Below the pieces are notes generated by a model. That model was not told the origin of the DNA. It did not search any database and was given only the letters and a program-made list of their open reading frames with translations. Shown piece after piece: positions 35,256-44,558 of a DNA stretch of 64,000 nt. Source of the stretch: Porphyromonadaceae bacterium UBA7332 (GTDB lineage: Bacteria; Bacteroidota; Bacteroidia; Bacteroidales; UBA7332); contig DKPO01000042.1 in the NCBI GenBank assembly GCA_002471225.1, forward strand, positions 20,547 to 84,546. Direction: 5' to 3'. Positions within the stretch are counted from its first letter, which is position 1; each line of letters starts with the position of its first letter. The translations under genes were made by a program, and so were the position numbers.

Positions 35256-36215
35256 TTATTTGATTCCGAATTTAATTTTTAGTTTCTCAATCATATCCTG
35301 ACTCATAGAAGTCAAGTCGTATTGAGGTTTCCATCCCCATTCTTCTCTTGCACAGCTATCATCTAATGAATTAGGCCAGGAGTTTGCGATTTTTTGACGT
35401 AATTCGTCAATCTGATATTCCATTTGGAAGTCCGGCACAAGTTTTTTTACTTCTGCAGCAATCATTTCAGGGTCAAAGCTCATCGCTGCGATATTGAACG
35501 CGTTGCGGTGAATTAGTTTTGAAGGATCAGCTTCCATTAATTGAACACATGCATTTAATGCGTCAGGCATATACATCATGTCCATGAAAGTGCCTGCCTG
35601 AAGTGGACAAACAAATTTTTCTCCTTTTACAGCCGAGTAGTAAATATCTACAGCGTAATCAGTTGTTCCCCCGCCCGGAGGTGTTACGTATGAAATCAAG
35701 CCAGGGAAACGTACTGAACGAGTATCAACTCCATATTTATGGAAATAGTAATCACTTAATAATTCTGTAGTTACTTTGCTGATTCCGTAGATAGTCTGTG
35801 GTCTTTGAATAGTGTCCTGAGGTGTATTGTCTTTCGGAGAGCTGTTTCCGAATGCACCAATTGAACTTGGTGTAAATACTGCACAATTCTTCTCTTTTGC
35901 AATTTCAAGAAGATTTAAAACGCCATCAATCTGGATGTGCCAGGCTAAAAGTGGTTTTTTTTCACCTACAGCAGATAATAATGCTGCTAAGTTGTAAACA
36001 GTGTCGATCTGATGTTTGTCGACGATCTCTGCAATTTGTTTTGCGTCAGTCACATCAGCAATAGCTGATGGTCCGCTTTCTGCTAAAGCCTCTGTAAGAG
36101 GTGCTGAGGGAATATACCCTGCTACTACATTGTTGTTTCCATAACGAGCGCGAAGCTCGGTCGTGAGCTCAGATCCGATTTGGCCGGTAGCTCCAATTAC
36201 CAAAATTTTTTTCAT
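35256..36215 (-). CDS. tdh: L-threonine 3-dehydrogenase, SDR type
   Basis: A 319-residue extended SDR protein (not the zinc MDR form of E. coli Tdh). The NAD loop is VIGATGQIGSEL (G8-x-x-G11-x-x-G14), and the catalytic Tyr143/Lys147 are in TIYGISKVTTELL. The segments RSVRFPGLISY and DMMYMPDALNA are characteristic of SDR threonine dehydrogenases. It oxidises threonine to 2-amino-3-ketobutyrate, which Kbl then cleaves. Assignment rests on both the family motifs and the kbl partner 10 nt downstream. Upstream there is no element I can confidently call a promoter. Confidence 0.9.
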   Translation of the reverse strand: MKKILVIGATGQIGSELTTELRARYGNNNVVAGYIPSAPLTEALAESGPSAIADVTDAKQIAEIVDKHQIDTVYNLAALLSAVGEKKPLLAWHIQIDGVLNLLEIAKEKNCAVFTPSSIGAFGNSSPKDNTPQDTIQRPQTIYGISKVTTELLSDYYFHKYGVDTRSVRFPGLISYVTPPGGGTTDYAVDIYYSAVKGEKFVCPLQAGTFMDMMYMPDALNACVQLMEADPSKLIHRNAFNIAAMSFDPEMIAAEVKKLVPDFQMEYQIDELRQKIANSWPNSLDDSCAREEWGWKPQYDLTSMSQDMIEKLKIKFGIK

Positions 36216-36440
36216 ATCTGCACTATAGGCTTAAGTATCAAATTTCGGTGCATAGTTACTAAAAAAATTACAATTACAACTTAATAAATAAAGAATTTTG
36301 GGATGATATCCTAATTTATTGTCCGGCGTAAATCAATTGGAGGTCGAATCTGATATTGAATCTTAAAATTATATCAGAAAATTACTGACTTAATGTTTTT
36401 TCTTAGAATGGATTAGCCTGATAATGAAGAGTGAGAAAAT

Positions 36441-36486
36441 AAAAAACGGTTATCCGAAATTGATGAGATTTCAGATAACCGTTTTA
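36441..36486 (-). terminator. intrinsic terminator of the POT transporter gene
   Basis: AAAACGGTTATC (36443-36454) pairs with GATAACCGTTTT (36474-36485), with further inner pairing; minus-strand T-tract. Confidence 0.85.
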
Positions 36487-36511
36487 TATAAGTATAAGCT
36501 TTTTTGTATTC

Positions 36512-38203
36512 TTACTTAGCTACTTTTTCCAGACGTTTCATGATAGAGAAAATGAACGCAGCCGATAATAAACAGCAAACGATCAATACACCCCACAACA
36601 TCCATAATTGCATTCCGCCCCAAAGGTATCCGATTAATGCAACTAAGTAGTTACCCACAGCTGTTGCAGCTAACCAACCACCTTGCATCATACCTTTGTA
36701 TTGCGGAGGAGCTACGCGCGATACGAATGATAATCCCATCGGGCTAAGGAATAATTCTGCAATAGTCAATGTAAAGTATGTTCCGATTAACCAGTTTGGA
36801 GAAACAAGCACATTACTTACACCTCCGGTTGCTTCCAATGAAGATGGAGTCGGAAGTCCCATTGAACCGATAGCCAATACAACGAATCCGATTGCAGCGA
36901 TCAACATACCGATACCGATTTTACGTGGAGCTGAAGGCTCACTTTTTCTTGAAGCCAACCATGTAAAGAATCCTACAGAAATAGGAGTCATGATGATGAT
37001 AAAGTATGGGTTGAATTGTTGGAAGATTTGCGGTGTAATATTTACGATATCACTCATTTTGTCATATGCAAAGTAAGCAGCGATACTACCACAGATTGCA
37101 GCAGCGGCTCCTAAAACTTTACCTCCCATTGCTTTTGCCTGGAAGAATGCAAGTAATCCGTAGAATGCAATGATTGATAAAACCATTGTAATCAATGAGA
37201 ATCCGAAGCGATCAGCACCTGTAACTGTGTTTGCTGTATAGTCACGAGCAAAGAATGTCATTGTAAGACCGTTTTGGTGGAATGACATCCAGAAGAAGAT
37301 AACAACGGCAAATACAAGAAGTAATGCAATGATTCTTTCTTTCGTTTCTGCAGGTGATAATAAACCTGCATCGGCTGATTTACCAGCAGCTTTGTTTGCA
37401 GCCGCTTGTTCAAGAGCTGTAACGTCAGCATGTTTGTAAGCTGATCTGAAAAGAGTGAAGACCAAAAGAGAGATAACCAGAGATCCACAAGCTACGGCAA
37501 AACCATAGTTGTAAGCTTCAGATAATTTGTCGATATACATTTGTCCGAAAGTCGCTAAATCTGCGCTTGCGCCAGCTTGTTGAGCATCAGCTAATGTAGC
37601 AAATTGAGCCAGACCTTCCGGTGTAATAGTTCCGTTAGTCATTTGGTGAGCTAAAGAAGGGATTTGTGCATTGTAGAACAAATCTGATTTAGCAAGGAAG
37701 TAGTCACATACAGCTTGTGCGGCAGATGGCGCAAAGAATGCACCGATATTGATACACATATAGAAGATACTGTATGCCAGGTCACGTTTAGAGCTGTAGC
37801 GAGGATCATCGTAAAGATTACCAACCAAAGCCTGAAGATTTCCTTTAAAGAAACCGGTACCTAGTGCAATAAGCCCTAATGCACCGAACATCATCGTTTT
37901 TGCAGTTGTATCAGTTCCTGTCGGGATAGCTAACAACAGGTATCCCAAGAACATTACCAGAATTCCGAGAATAATTGTTTTACCATAACCTAATACACGG
38001 TCGGCAACTAAACCACCGATAAGAGGTAAAAAATATACTAACGCCAAGAAACTACCAAAGATAGTACTTGTCTCATCGGTTGTGAAACCGAATTTGGCCT
38101 GCATAAATAATACGAAAATAGCAAGCATGGTATAGTAACCAAAACGCTCACCCATGTTCGCGAATGCAAGAACAAAGAGTCCTTTAGGATGTCCTTTTAA
38201 CAT
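36512..38203 (-). CDS. proton-dependent oligopeptide transporter (POT/PTR)
   Basis: A 563-residue MFS protein of the POT family with about 14 hydrophobic segments. The diagnostic motif in TM1 is FANMGERFGYYTMLAIFVL, matching ExxERFxYY with the proton-coupling residues; GGLVADRVLGYGKTI (loop 2-3) and GTGFFKGNLQALVGNLYDD also fit. It imports di- and tripeptides with protons. Residues about 165-220 form a long Ala/Gln-rich insertion between TM segments, somewhat longer than usual. It is monocistronic with a well-formed promoter and terminator. Confidence 0.93.
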   Translation of the reverse strand: MLKGHPKGLFVLAFANMGERFGYYTMLAIFVLFMQAKFGFTTDETSTIFGSFLALVYFLPLIGGLVADRVLGYGKTIILGILVMFLGYLLLAIPTGTDTTAKTMMFGALGLIALGTGFFKGNLQALVGNLYDDPRYSSKRDLAYSIFYMCINIGAFFAPSAAQAVCDYFLAKSDLFYNAQIPSLAHQMTNGTITPEGLAQFATLADAQQAGASADLATFGQMYIDKLSEAYNYGFAVACGSLVISLLVFTLFRSAYKHADVTALEQAAANKAAGKSADAGLLSPAETKERIIALLLVFAVVIFFWMSFHQNGLTMTFFARDYTANTVTGADRFGFSLITMVLSIIAFYGLLAFFQAKAMGGKVLGAAAAICGSIAAYFAYDKMSDIVNITPQIFQQFNPYFIIIMTPISVGFFTWLASRKSEPSAPRKIGIGMLIAAIGFVVLAIGSMGLPTPSSLEATGGVSNVLVSPNWLIGTYFTLTIAELFLSPMGLSFVSRVAPPQYKGMMQGGWLAATAVGNYLVALIGYLWGGMQLWMLWGVLIVCCLLSAAFIFSIMKRLEKVAK

Positions 38204-38300
38204 TGTGTCCTTTGTTTAAAGATTATTAATTGATTAATTTGTTTAATGATTGAGTCCTGTACTAAAAATATGATATTAGTTTTTAAAGTACTTCCCGATC

Positions 38301-38330
38301 CAAATTTACACAAATTGTCATAATATACAA
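38301..38330 (-). promoter_or_regulatory. promoter of the POT transporter
   Basis: On the minus strand a TTG (38328-38330) and a -7 TAAATTTG (38301-38308) are 19 bp apart. The leader would be about 90 nt. The 315-bp gap 38204-38518 holds only this promoter and the nagB terminator. Confidence 0.55.
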
Positions 38331-38442
38331 GTTTTTGGACTTTATTATCCAGTCTATTTGTGGAAAAATAGGATATTAATACAAATGTATTTACTCAATA
38401 TGTCAGAATTTAGACCATTAGGATATCCCGGTAATGCAGATA

Positions 38443-38488
38443 CAAAAAAAGAGGAAGCGCATTATTCGAAAATATGCGTTTCCTCTTA
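38443..38488 (-). terminator. intrinsic terminator of nagB
   Basis: AAGAGGAAGCGCAT pairs with ATGCGTTTCCTCTT; on the minus strand a long T-tract follows. Confidence 0.85.
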
Positions 38489-38518
38489 CTTTTAGATTTT
38501 GTGTGTATTTTACACAAA

Positions 38519-39331
38519 TTATTTCAATAGAGAAGCCGGACACAAATGCTCTTTCTCAATGTCAAGGAAGTATTTGTAAGTTCCAACTTTAATTTCTGCA
38601 GTAGCAGCATCGTCACAAACGATAATACCTTTACGGTGCATTTGTAATGCGCTGATTGTCCACATTTGGTTGATTGAGCCTTCTACAGCATGGTAAAGAG
38701 CTCTGGCTTTGTTATGACCATTAACGATGATCAATACCTCTTCTGCATCTAATACAGTTCCTACACCTACGGTTACAGCAGTCTTAGGAACTTTGTTTAC
38801 ATCATTATCAAAGAAGCGGGAATTCGCAATAATTGTATCTGTAGTTAGTGTTTTAACACGTGTACGAGATGATAAAGATGAACCAGGTTCGTTAAATGCG
38901 ATATGACCATCAGGACCAATACCTCCAAGGAATAAGTGAATTCCGCCGTATGATTTGATTTTATCTTCATAGCGTTGGCATTCAGCTTCAAGATCTTGAG
39001 CGTTTCCGTTAAGGATGTTAACGTTTTCAGCTTGAATGTCAATATGATTGAAGAAGTTATTCCACATGAAAGAATGATAACTTTCAGGGTGTTCCTTTGG
39101 TAGATTGCAATACTCGTCCATGTTGAATGTTACAACATTTTTGAATGATACAACACCATTTTTATTCAATTCAATCAATTTCTTGTACATGCCAAGAGGA
39201 GATCCACCTGTAGGTAATCCTAAAACAAACGGATTATCATTTGTAGGGTTGAATGCTTTGATTTTTGCTGCCACGTAATTAGCTGCCCATTCAGATACGT
39301 TTGCGTAATCCGGTTGAATAATTAATCTCAT
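38519..39331 (-). CDS. nagB: glucosamine-6-phosphate deaminase
   Basis: NagB converts glucosamine-6-phosphate to fructose-6-phosphate and ammonia. The 270-residue protein (family about 266) has LGLPTGGSPLGMYK (38-51), NMDEY (about 70-74, catalytic Asp), and GGIGPDGHIAFNEPGSS (about 136-152, with the active-site His). It starts 22 nt after the flavodiiron gene, so the two may be co-transcribed although their functions are unrelated. Confidence 0.96.
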   Translation of the reverse strand: MRLIIQPDYANVSEWAANYVAAKIKAFNPTNDNPFVLGLPTGGSPLGMYKKLIELNKNGVVSFKNVVTFNMDEYCNLPKEHPESYHSFMWNNFFNHIDIQAENVNILNGNAQDLEAECQRYEDKIKSYGGIHLFLGGIGPDGHIAFNEPGSSLSSRTRVKTLTTDTIIANSRFFDNDVNKVPKTAVTVGVGTVLDAEEVLIIVNGHNKARALYHAVEGSINQMWTISALQMHRKGIIVCDDAATAEIKVGTYKYFLDIEKEHLCPASLLK

Positions 39332-39353
39332 AACAAATTCTGTGTTTTAGTTT

Positions 39354-40547
39354 TTATGAATGTTTTAGCTTTTCAGCCATAGCTTCACCTAACTCGTAGC
39401 ATTTCGCGATGATATCTTCATTAATACCTTGCTTCATTTCTACAGAAGGCTCTACTATGTCCCATTTTAATTTTTCGCCAACTACTGCTAAATGTTTTAC
39501 AGCAGCTCCGGCCCAGGTAAAGCTACCGAAATAGCCATAAATGCGGTTTTTCAGATCGCGAGTCTGGATTTTGTCTATCAGTGATTTTACTTCTGGAAAC
39601 AACTCATTGCTGTAAGTCGGACTTCCAATAATTAAACCTTTGTAACGGAATACATCGCTTAGTACCTGAGAAGGATCTGATTTCGACATATTATGCATAA
39701 TCACCTTCTTAATTCCGTTATTTACCAATGAATAAGCAATTGCTTCTGCCATTTCTTCCGTGTTGCCGTACATACTTCCGTAAGCAATAACAACACCTTC
39801 TTCGCCATCGTAGCGGCTTAGTTTGTCATAAATAGTCACAGCTTCGCTGATGTATTTTTTCCAAACAGGTCCGTGAAGAGAACAGATCATGCTAAATTCA
39901 TGTTGGCTTAACTTTTGTAAGATCTTTTGAACCGGAGAGCCATATTTGCCGACGATAGCAGCATAATAACGATACATCTCAGGCCAGTACTTATCACAAT
40001 TCATATCCTCATCGATAATGCCTCCGTCTAATGTTCCGAAACAACCGAATGCATCAGCACTAAACAAAACATGCTCTGTTTCATCATAAGTCATCATTAC
40101 CTCAGGCCAGTGAACCATAGGGGCAAAAACGAAAGATAGTTTGTGATAACCTAAATCCAACGTATCACCTTCTTTAACTTCGATCTCGTTGCCTGTGATT
40201 CCATAAAATCCTTCAATCATGCTTATTGTTTTGCTATTTCCGATGATTTTCATCTCAGGATAGCGGTTTTTTATAATGGCGATTGATGAAGAGTGATCCG
40301 GTTCCATATGATTTACAACTAGGTAATCAATACTGCGACCATCTAACAAACTCTCGATTTTTTCTAGAAAAACGTCAGCAAACCCAATTTCAACAGTGTC
40401 TATAAGCGCTACCTTCTCATCTAATATCAGGTAAGAATTATAGGATACACCGTGATTTAATGACCAAAGTTGTTCGAATTTATACGAAGTGCGATCATTT
40501 ACACCGACATAATGAATATGCCCGGTTAGTTTTTTAGTTCCATACAT
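39354..40547 (-). CDS. fprA: flavodiiron protein (FprA family)
   Basis: A 397-residue A-type flavoprotein that reduces oxygen to water or nitric oxide to N2O, a common oxygen-defence enzyme of anaerobes. N-terminal metallo-beta-lactamase-like domain with di-iron ligands in HMEPDH (80-85), a second ligand set in FAPMVHWPEVMMTYD and SADAFGCFG; C-terminal flavodoxin domain starting near residue 255 with the FMN loop AYGSMYGNTEEMA. No rubredoxin domain is fused. The protein is complete and of normal length. Confidence 0.94.
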   Translation of the reverse strand: MYGTKKLTGHIHYVGVNDRTSYKFEQLWSLNHGVSYNSYLILDEKVALIDTVEIGFADVFLEKIESLLDGRSIDYLVVNHMEPDHSSSIAIIKNRYPEMKIIGNSKTISMIEGFYGITGNEIEVKEGDTLDLGYHKLSFVFAPMVHWPEVMMTYDETEHVLFSADAFGCFGTLDGGIIDEDMNCDKYWPEMYRYYAAIVGKYGSPVQKILQKLSQHEFSMICSLHGPVWKKYISEAVTIYDKLSRYDGEEGVVIAYGSMYGNTEEMAEAIAYSLVNNGIKKVIMHNMSKSDPSQVLSDVFRYKGLIIGSPTYSNELFPEVKSLIDKIQTRDLKNRIYGYFGSFTWAGAAVKHLAVVGEKLKWDIVEPSVEMKQGINEDIIAKCYELGEAMAEKLKHS

Positions 40548-40576
40548 GATGTGTCTAATTTAAGGGTATAGCGTTG

Positions 40577-40584
40577 CAAAATTA
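40577..40584 (-). promoter_or_regulatory. -7 element TAATTTTG for fprA
   Basis: On the minus strand TAATTTTG followed by CAA fits TAnnTTTG, 30 nt before the fprA ATG. No clear -33 element. Confidence 0.55.
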
Positions 40585-40744
40585 GTATATTCCGCTCTAT
40601 TTATTGTCGTTTCATCCAAATATTTCATCTTGAAGGAGCTCTCTTTTTGTGAAATATTAGGCTCGAACATTAATATGAGTGAATAAATTGAATGATTTTG
40701 AGTTTTTAAGTATCTTGTCAAACAATAAGCTTAGAATATTGAAG

Positions 40745-41137
40745 ATGACAAAAATGAGAAACCTGACAAAAAAGATTTTGGTGAATAGTATGAATGTGAA
40801 TATGTCCGATGGCAGGGTGGAGGCAAATAATCCCGGGGAATTGCAGCATCCTGTTCGTCGTATGATTCAATCGCCATGGTTTACGACTATTTTAGGTGTT
40901 ATTTATATTATTTCGCCTATTGATTTGTTGCCGGATGTTCCGGTAATAGGCTATTTAGATGATATTTTTATGGGCGTGATTATTGGTTTAAACTGGGCTC
41001 AGGTATCAACTGAACATTCGAATGAAATGCTTTCGTCCGTTTTCAAATTGATAAAATGGGTAATGATTATTTTAGGTATTATCTTATTCTTGCTTTTATC
41101 AATTTTTGGTTTACTGATATTTAACTTATTCAATTAA
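40745..41137 (+). CDS. DUF1232 (YkvA-like) membrane protein
   Basis: A small membrane protein with a DUF1232 domain, recognised by WFTTILGVIYIISPIDLLPD and the following GYLDDIFMGVIIG; these segments are the family signature. Function is unknown. I place the start at the ATG at 40745 (MTKMRNLTKK), giving 130 residues; a GTG at 40679 would add 22 poorly conserved-looking residues. Two to three hydrophobic segments: about 48-65, 70-85 and a strong C-terminal helix (about 103-130). It stands alone, ending before a family B repeat and a bidirectional terminator. Confidence 0.85.
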   Translation: MTKMRNLTKKILVNSMNVNMSDGRVEANNPGELQHPVRRMIQSPWFTTILGVIYIISPIDLLPDVPVIGYLDDIFMGVIIGLNWAQVSTEHSNEMLSSVFKLIKWVMIILGIILFLLLSIFGLLIFNLFN

Positions 41138-41162
41138 GTAAAGGGGGATATCCTCTTTCGGA

Positions 41163-41191
41163 AACGCTCAAAAGTAGAGATGATCTCAATA
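41163..41191 (+). repeat. repeat family B, short copy
   Basis: ACGCTCAAAAGTAGAGATGATCTCAATAA matches 1510-1538 in most positions, in the same orientation, directly after the DUF1232 gene. Single arm only. Confidence 0.55.
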
Positions 41192-41237
41192 AAAAAAAGC
41201 GATTTCTAAGTAATCAACTTAGAAATCGCTTTTTTTA
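41192..41237. terminator. bidirectional terminator
   Basis: A near-perfect palindrome of AAAAAGCGATTTCTAAGT and its complement with a short loop separates the convergent DUF1232 and HpaII-like genes. Confidence 0.9.
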
Positions 41238-42275
41238 TTATTTAATGATAATATCGGCGTTCAGTGTGAAATAGTAAAGTGAATTTTCTTTTTCGACTAA
41301 ACCAAATTTGTGCTTATCAGGATTTTCCGGCATTTTGAATCTCGCGTTTTCAAATAAGTAGTTTTCTAATTCTTCGCGATATGCAGGTCCGAAGAAAGTG
41401 ATTTTACCATCTTTTTCAACAAAGAGCGGCATATTGTCACTAAGCTTTCCTTTCCACATTTTAGACGGTTTAAATCCGAATACTAAAGCAATAAGATATT
41501 GTTTTACCTTGTATTCATAAAAATGATGTTTATTGATAAGATCATCATTGATTTTAAAAGGATTCATCGCCTTTACTTCTTCCAGAATATCTTTAAGAGT
41601 GATAAGTTCAGTCGTGTAGAAGAGCTTCATCATCTCAGCAAATAATTTAGGGAAATGTAAATCAATCAGCGATAAGGAGTTTTTGTAATATTTATTTTCC
41701 GGATCACTGAATTTTAATTTACCGTATAAACGGAAAATCTCAATCATACGTGCCATAACAGCATTATCTCCTGAAATACCATTCAGTTTTTTAGCGGTAG
41801 GTCCGTTCAGCTTAAGATTTTGAATTTCATATTTAAGATTACCTGCACGATGTGAAGCGAGGATTGTACATCCACCGTTAAACTTAGAACGAATAACCAA
41901 ATCGCGTTTTCCTTCTACAGTTCTTACCGTAAAAGCACTTTTGTCTTCACTATAAGAGTATAGATCAGTCAGATGCATACGATTAAGAAGTTCAGCAGCA
42001 TAGGGTAGTTCTGTTTCAGTATCGGCATCCAAAACCTTTACGTCTTCAAAAATTTGTTTCGCAGCTTTAGCAAACTCTTTGGCCGGAATTCTATCAAACT
42101 CTTTGCGGTCGAAGAAGCATACAATATGACCATCTGCGAATTGATAGCGAATTGTTCCTTCTGCGTCTGTGCGAAAGATATCTAAGATTTCACGATTGAT
42201 TAATTTTCCTACACCCATTAAATAAAACAGGGCGTAAATTTGCATCCAATCTTCTTTATTGCCGGTAAAATTCAT
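41238..42275 (-). CDS. HpaII-family restriction endonuclease-like protein
   Basis: A 345-residue cytoplasmic protein. By memory of the family it resembles HpaII-type endonucleases: an N-terminal GNKEDWMQIYALFYLMGVGK, a central segment LVIRSKFNGGCTILASHRA (about residues 130-150) resembling the SIKSxLG...TLLNAS stretch, LSLIDLHFPKLFAEM, and a C-terminal KFGLVEKENSLYYFTLN end. HpaII cuts CCGG. I could not run a search, so this is a moderate call; the alternative is an unrelated conserved Bacteroidales protein. No methyltransferase lies nearby. The ATG is one base past the stop of the patatin gene, so the two genes are translationally close and share an operon with a metallophosphoesterase. Confidence 0.5.
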   Translation of the reverse strand: MNFTGNKEDWMQIYALFYLMGVGKLINREILDIFRTDAEGTIRYQFADGHIVCFFDRKEFDRIPAKEFAKAAKQIFEDVKVLDADTETELPYAAELLNRMHLTDLYSYSEDKSAFTVRTVEGKRDLVIRSKFNGGCTILASHRAGNLKYEIQNLKLNGPTAKKLNGISGDNAVMARMIEIFRLYGKLKFSDPENKYYKNSLSLIDLHFPKLFAEMMKLFYTTELITLKDILEEVKAMNPFKINDDLINKHHFYEYKVKQYLIALVFGFKPSKMWKGKLSDNMPLFVEKDGKITFFGPAYREELENYLFENARFKMPENPDKHKFGLVEKENSLYYFTLNADIIIK

Positions 42276-42276
42276 T

Positions 42277-44556
42277 TTATTCTATAAATTTAGAGTTTCC
42301 TAATAATAGTCCGATATTCAATCCGAAATTAAAATCTGACTTCGGTCTTGAATAATAATTTCCAAAGATAGAAATAGAACCGATAGGAGTATTGTAAACC
42401 ACTGATAATTCTCCGAAATGATTGATTTTTTTAATTCCTTTTATTCGTTCTACATTATTATTAGCAGTCTGTTTGATATTTACAAACGGGACGAATACAT
42501 AATACTCCGTTCTGACTTGAAATTTGTTATTGATTAAATATATAGGTTTCAAGCCTCCTGAAGCAAAACTAAGGGCTCTGAAGTTTTCATTTAAAACCAC
42601 TTTACTGTGAAGTGTCGGTGTAAATGCCGGCGTCTGCAATAAAGTCGCATTGTAGTTTCCATATAAAGGTTTATTCGAGACAACTCCGTGAATATGAAAT
42701 CCTAAGCTGAAATGATTGCTGATGGTGTTATAACGTTCAAAATCGCCTGAAAGTTGAAGCCAGTTATGATTGTCAATTGTTTGGAAATGGGTGTCATTGT
42801 TCAATCTTTTGTATCGTTCTTTATCTAACGCATATTGAGCAATAATTGTAAATCGGCTTCCTTTGTCGGGAAACATGTGTTGATTCAATGTGTTTCGCTC
42901 TGCTTTGAATGACGATATCCAGGCTTTATAATTGCTGATACTGAATCCTTCCAGTTGAGGTTGAATATATTTATCAGTCATTTCGCCGTAGGACGTAGAT
43001 ATTTCAATTTTTCCATTTCTGAAAAACGGGATACCGGCCCGAAGTTTAACGAAACTTTCTTTTTGCGTTGCGAAAGTCTGCATGTTCGGATCAAAGAATC
43101 TCTTCTCATCTTCAAAAAACTTTTTCTGAGAGAATACTCCGATTAGTTTCAGATAAAAAGGGAATTTTCCCGGAAATAATATACGGGAAGAAGCTTCGAA
43201 GCTGTTATACTGATTGCCTATATGTGCTTTTAAATCATAGTCAACAGAAAAGTAACTTAAACTCTGATAATTAATTCCCAGAAAAGCCTCATTTGAGTTC
43301 ATGGATGAGATTAAACCTCCGATACTTATTGAAAGTGCCTCCTTCATAGTTACTTTCAGATGGAGCTTATACATTTTATCTTCAGGACTGTATATGGCAT
43401 AAGGAATTATTTGTGTGATTTTACCATCAGACAATAATCCGAAATAATCTTTTTTGAAAGATTCAAATGTAAATGTCTGATCATCACTTTTCCTGATTTG
43501 CGAATTAATATATTGCTGTTGAGCATAATCTACGCCCGTAATGATTACGTCCTTAAACTTGAAATCGGGAATTTCTGATTTATAGATCATACGATCAAGC
43601 TCTACCATCTTTTTAGGAACCCGGCGGGATATTCTGGATTTAATACTATCGATGTATTGTTGTCCCATTTTATAGCCTACGGCGTAGATCTCATCTGCTT
43701 TATCAAAATCCATCAGTCCATACTGGCTTACATGAGAACGAATATAGATTCCATCTTCTTCAGAAATAGAATAATCAGTTTTCTGCATAATCATATTCTC
43801 CATTTGTCCCATAATATCTCTGGCAGATGGTTTGGACGGATTGCTCGTCACGGAGCTCCCGATGATTATATCCGGATTAAAATCATCCTTCATAACATCA
43901 ACGGGAAAATTATTGTAAATTCCTCCATCGTACATCAGATTTCCGTCGATTTCGATAGGGGAGAATACAAAAGGAAAAGTCATAGATGCTCTTACAGCCT
44001 GACCTAAATCACCCTTCCGCGAAATCAAAGCATTCTTGTGATAAACATCAGACGAGATACATCGGAAAGGAATGAATAAATTGTCAAAATCATATTCAGC
44101 ATGTGCAGAAGCTTGCGAAAACAGCTTCATAAAAGCAAGATTCATTTGTACAGGGTTTACCAGACTTGTGGGAAGAAAGTAAGCCTGCGTTTTCTTTGTA
44201 GAATCTTTTTTTACGTCAATATTTAATTGTACCAGCTCCGGTACAGGATCCTTTTTTAGATAATATAAGATGTCCTCCTCTTGAATAATACCGCTTTGCC
44301 AAAGTTTGAATTCTTCAGACTTAACGAGTTTAAGCATTTCTTCGGGTGAATATCCCATTGAATATAATGCTCCTACGATTGCCCCCATAGATGTACCAGT
44401 AATGTAGTCTATAGGTATACCGTTGTCCTCTAAGACCTGAATAAGCCCAATATGAGCAATACCTTTAGCTCCGCCACCACTTAGGACTAATCCAACCCGT
44501 TGCGGATATATATAAAGAGAAAAACTTAAAAGAAGTATTAGTATTTTAGTTTTCAT
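42277..44556 (-). CDS. patatin-like phospholipase with outer-membrane barrel
   Basis: A 759-residue protein with a signal peptide (about 1-19), a patatin domain (about 20-300) and a C-terminal region (about 330-759) of POTRA-like and BamA/Omp85-like beta-strands ending in a typical barrel terminus. The catalytic dyad is Ser56 in GTSMG (54-58) and Asp210 in DGGIYNNFP; the oxyanion loop is SGGGAKG (26-32). The architecture is that of type Vd secretion proteins such as PlpD, in which the barrel holds or secretes the lipase. Similar proteins are common in Bacteroidota. It lies 2 nt after the metallophosphoesterase gene and 1 nt before the HpaII-like gene. Confidence 0.9.
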   Translation of the reverse strand: MKTKILILLLSFSLYIYPQRVGLVLSGGGAKGIAHIGLIQVLEDNGIPIDYITGTSMGAIVGALYSMGYSPEEMLKLVKSEEFKLWQSGIIQEEDILYYLKKDPVPELVQLNIDVKKDSTKKTQAYFLPTSLVNPVQMNLAFMKLFSQASAHAEYDFDNLFIPFRCISSDVYHKNALISRKGDLGQAVRASMTFPFVFSPIEIDGNLMYDGGIYNNFPVDVMKDDFNPDIIIGSSVTSNPSKPSARDIMGQMENMIMQKTDYSISEEDGIYIRSHVSQYGLMDFDKADEIYAVGYKMGQQYIDSIKSRISRRVPKKMVELDRMIYKSEIPDFKFKDVIITGVDYAQQQYINSQIRKSDDQTFTFESFKKDYFGLLSDGKITQIIPYAIYSPEDKMYKLHLKVTMKEALSISIGGLISSMNSNEAFLGINYQSLSYFSVDYDLKAHIGNQYNSFEASSRILFPGKFPFYLKLIGVFSQKKFFEDEKRFFDPNMQTFATQKESFVKLRAGIPFFRNGKIEISTSYGEMTDKYIQPQLEGFSISNYKAWISSFKAERNTLNQHMFPDKGSRFTIIAQYALDKERYKRLNNDTHFQTIDNHNWLQLSGDFERYNTISNHFSLGFHIHGVVSNKPLYGNYNATLLQTPAFTPTLHSKVVLNENFRALSFASGGLKPIYLINNKFQVRTEYYVFVPFVNIKQTANNNVERIKGIKKINHFGELSVVYNTPIGSISIFGNYYSRPKSDFNFGLNIGLLLGNSKFIE

Positions 44557-44558
44557 TC

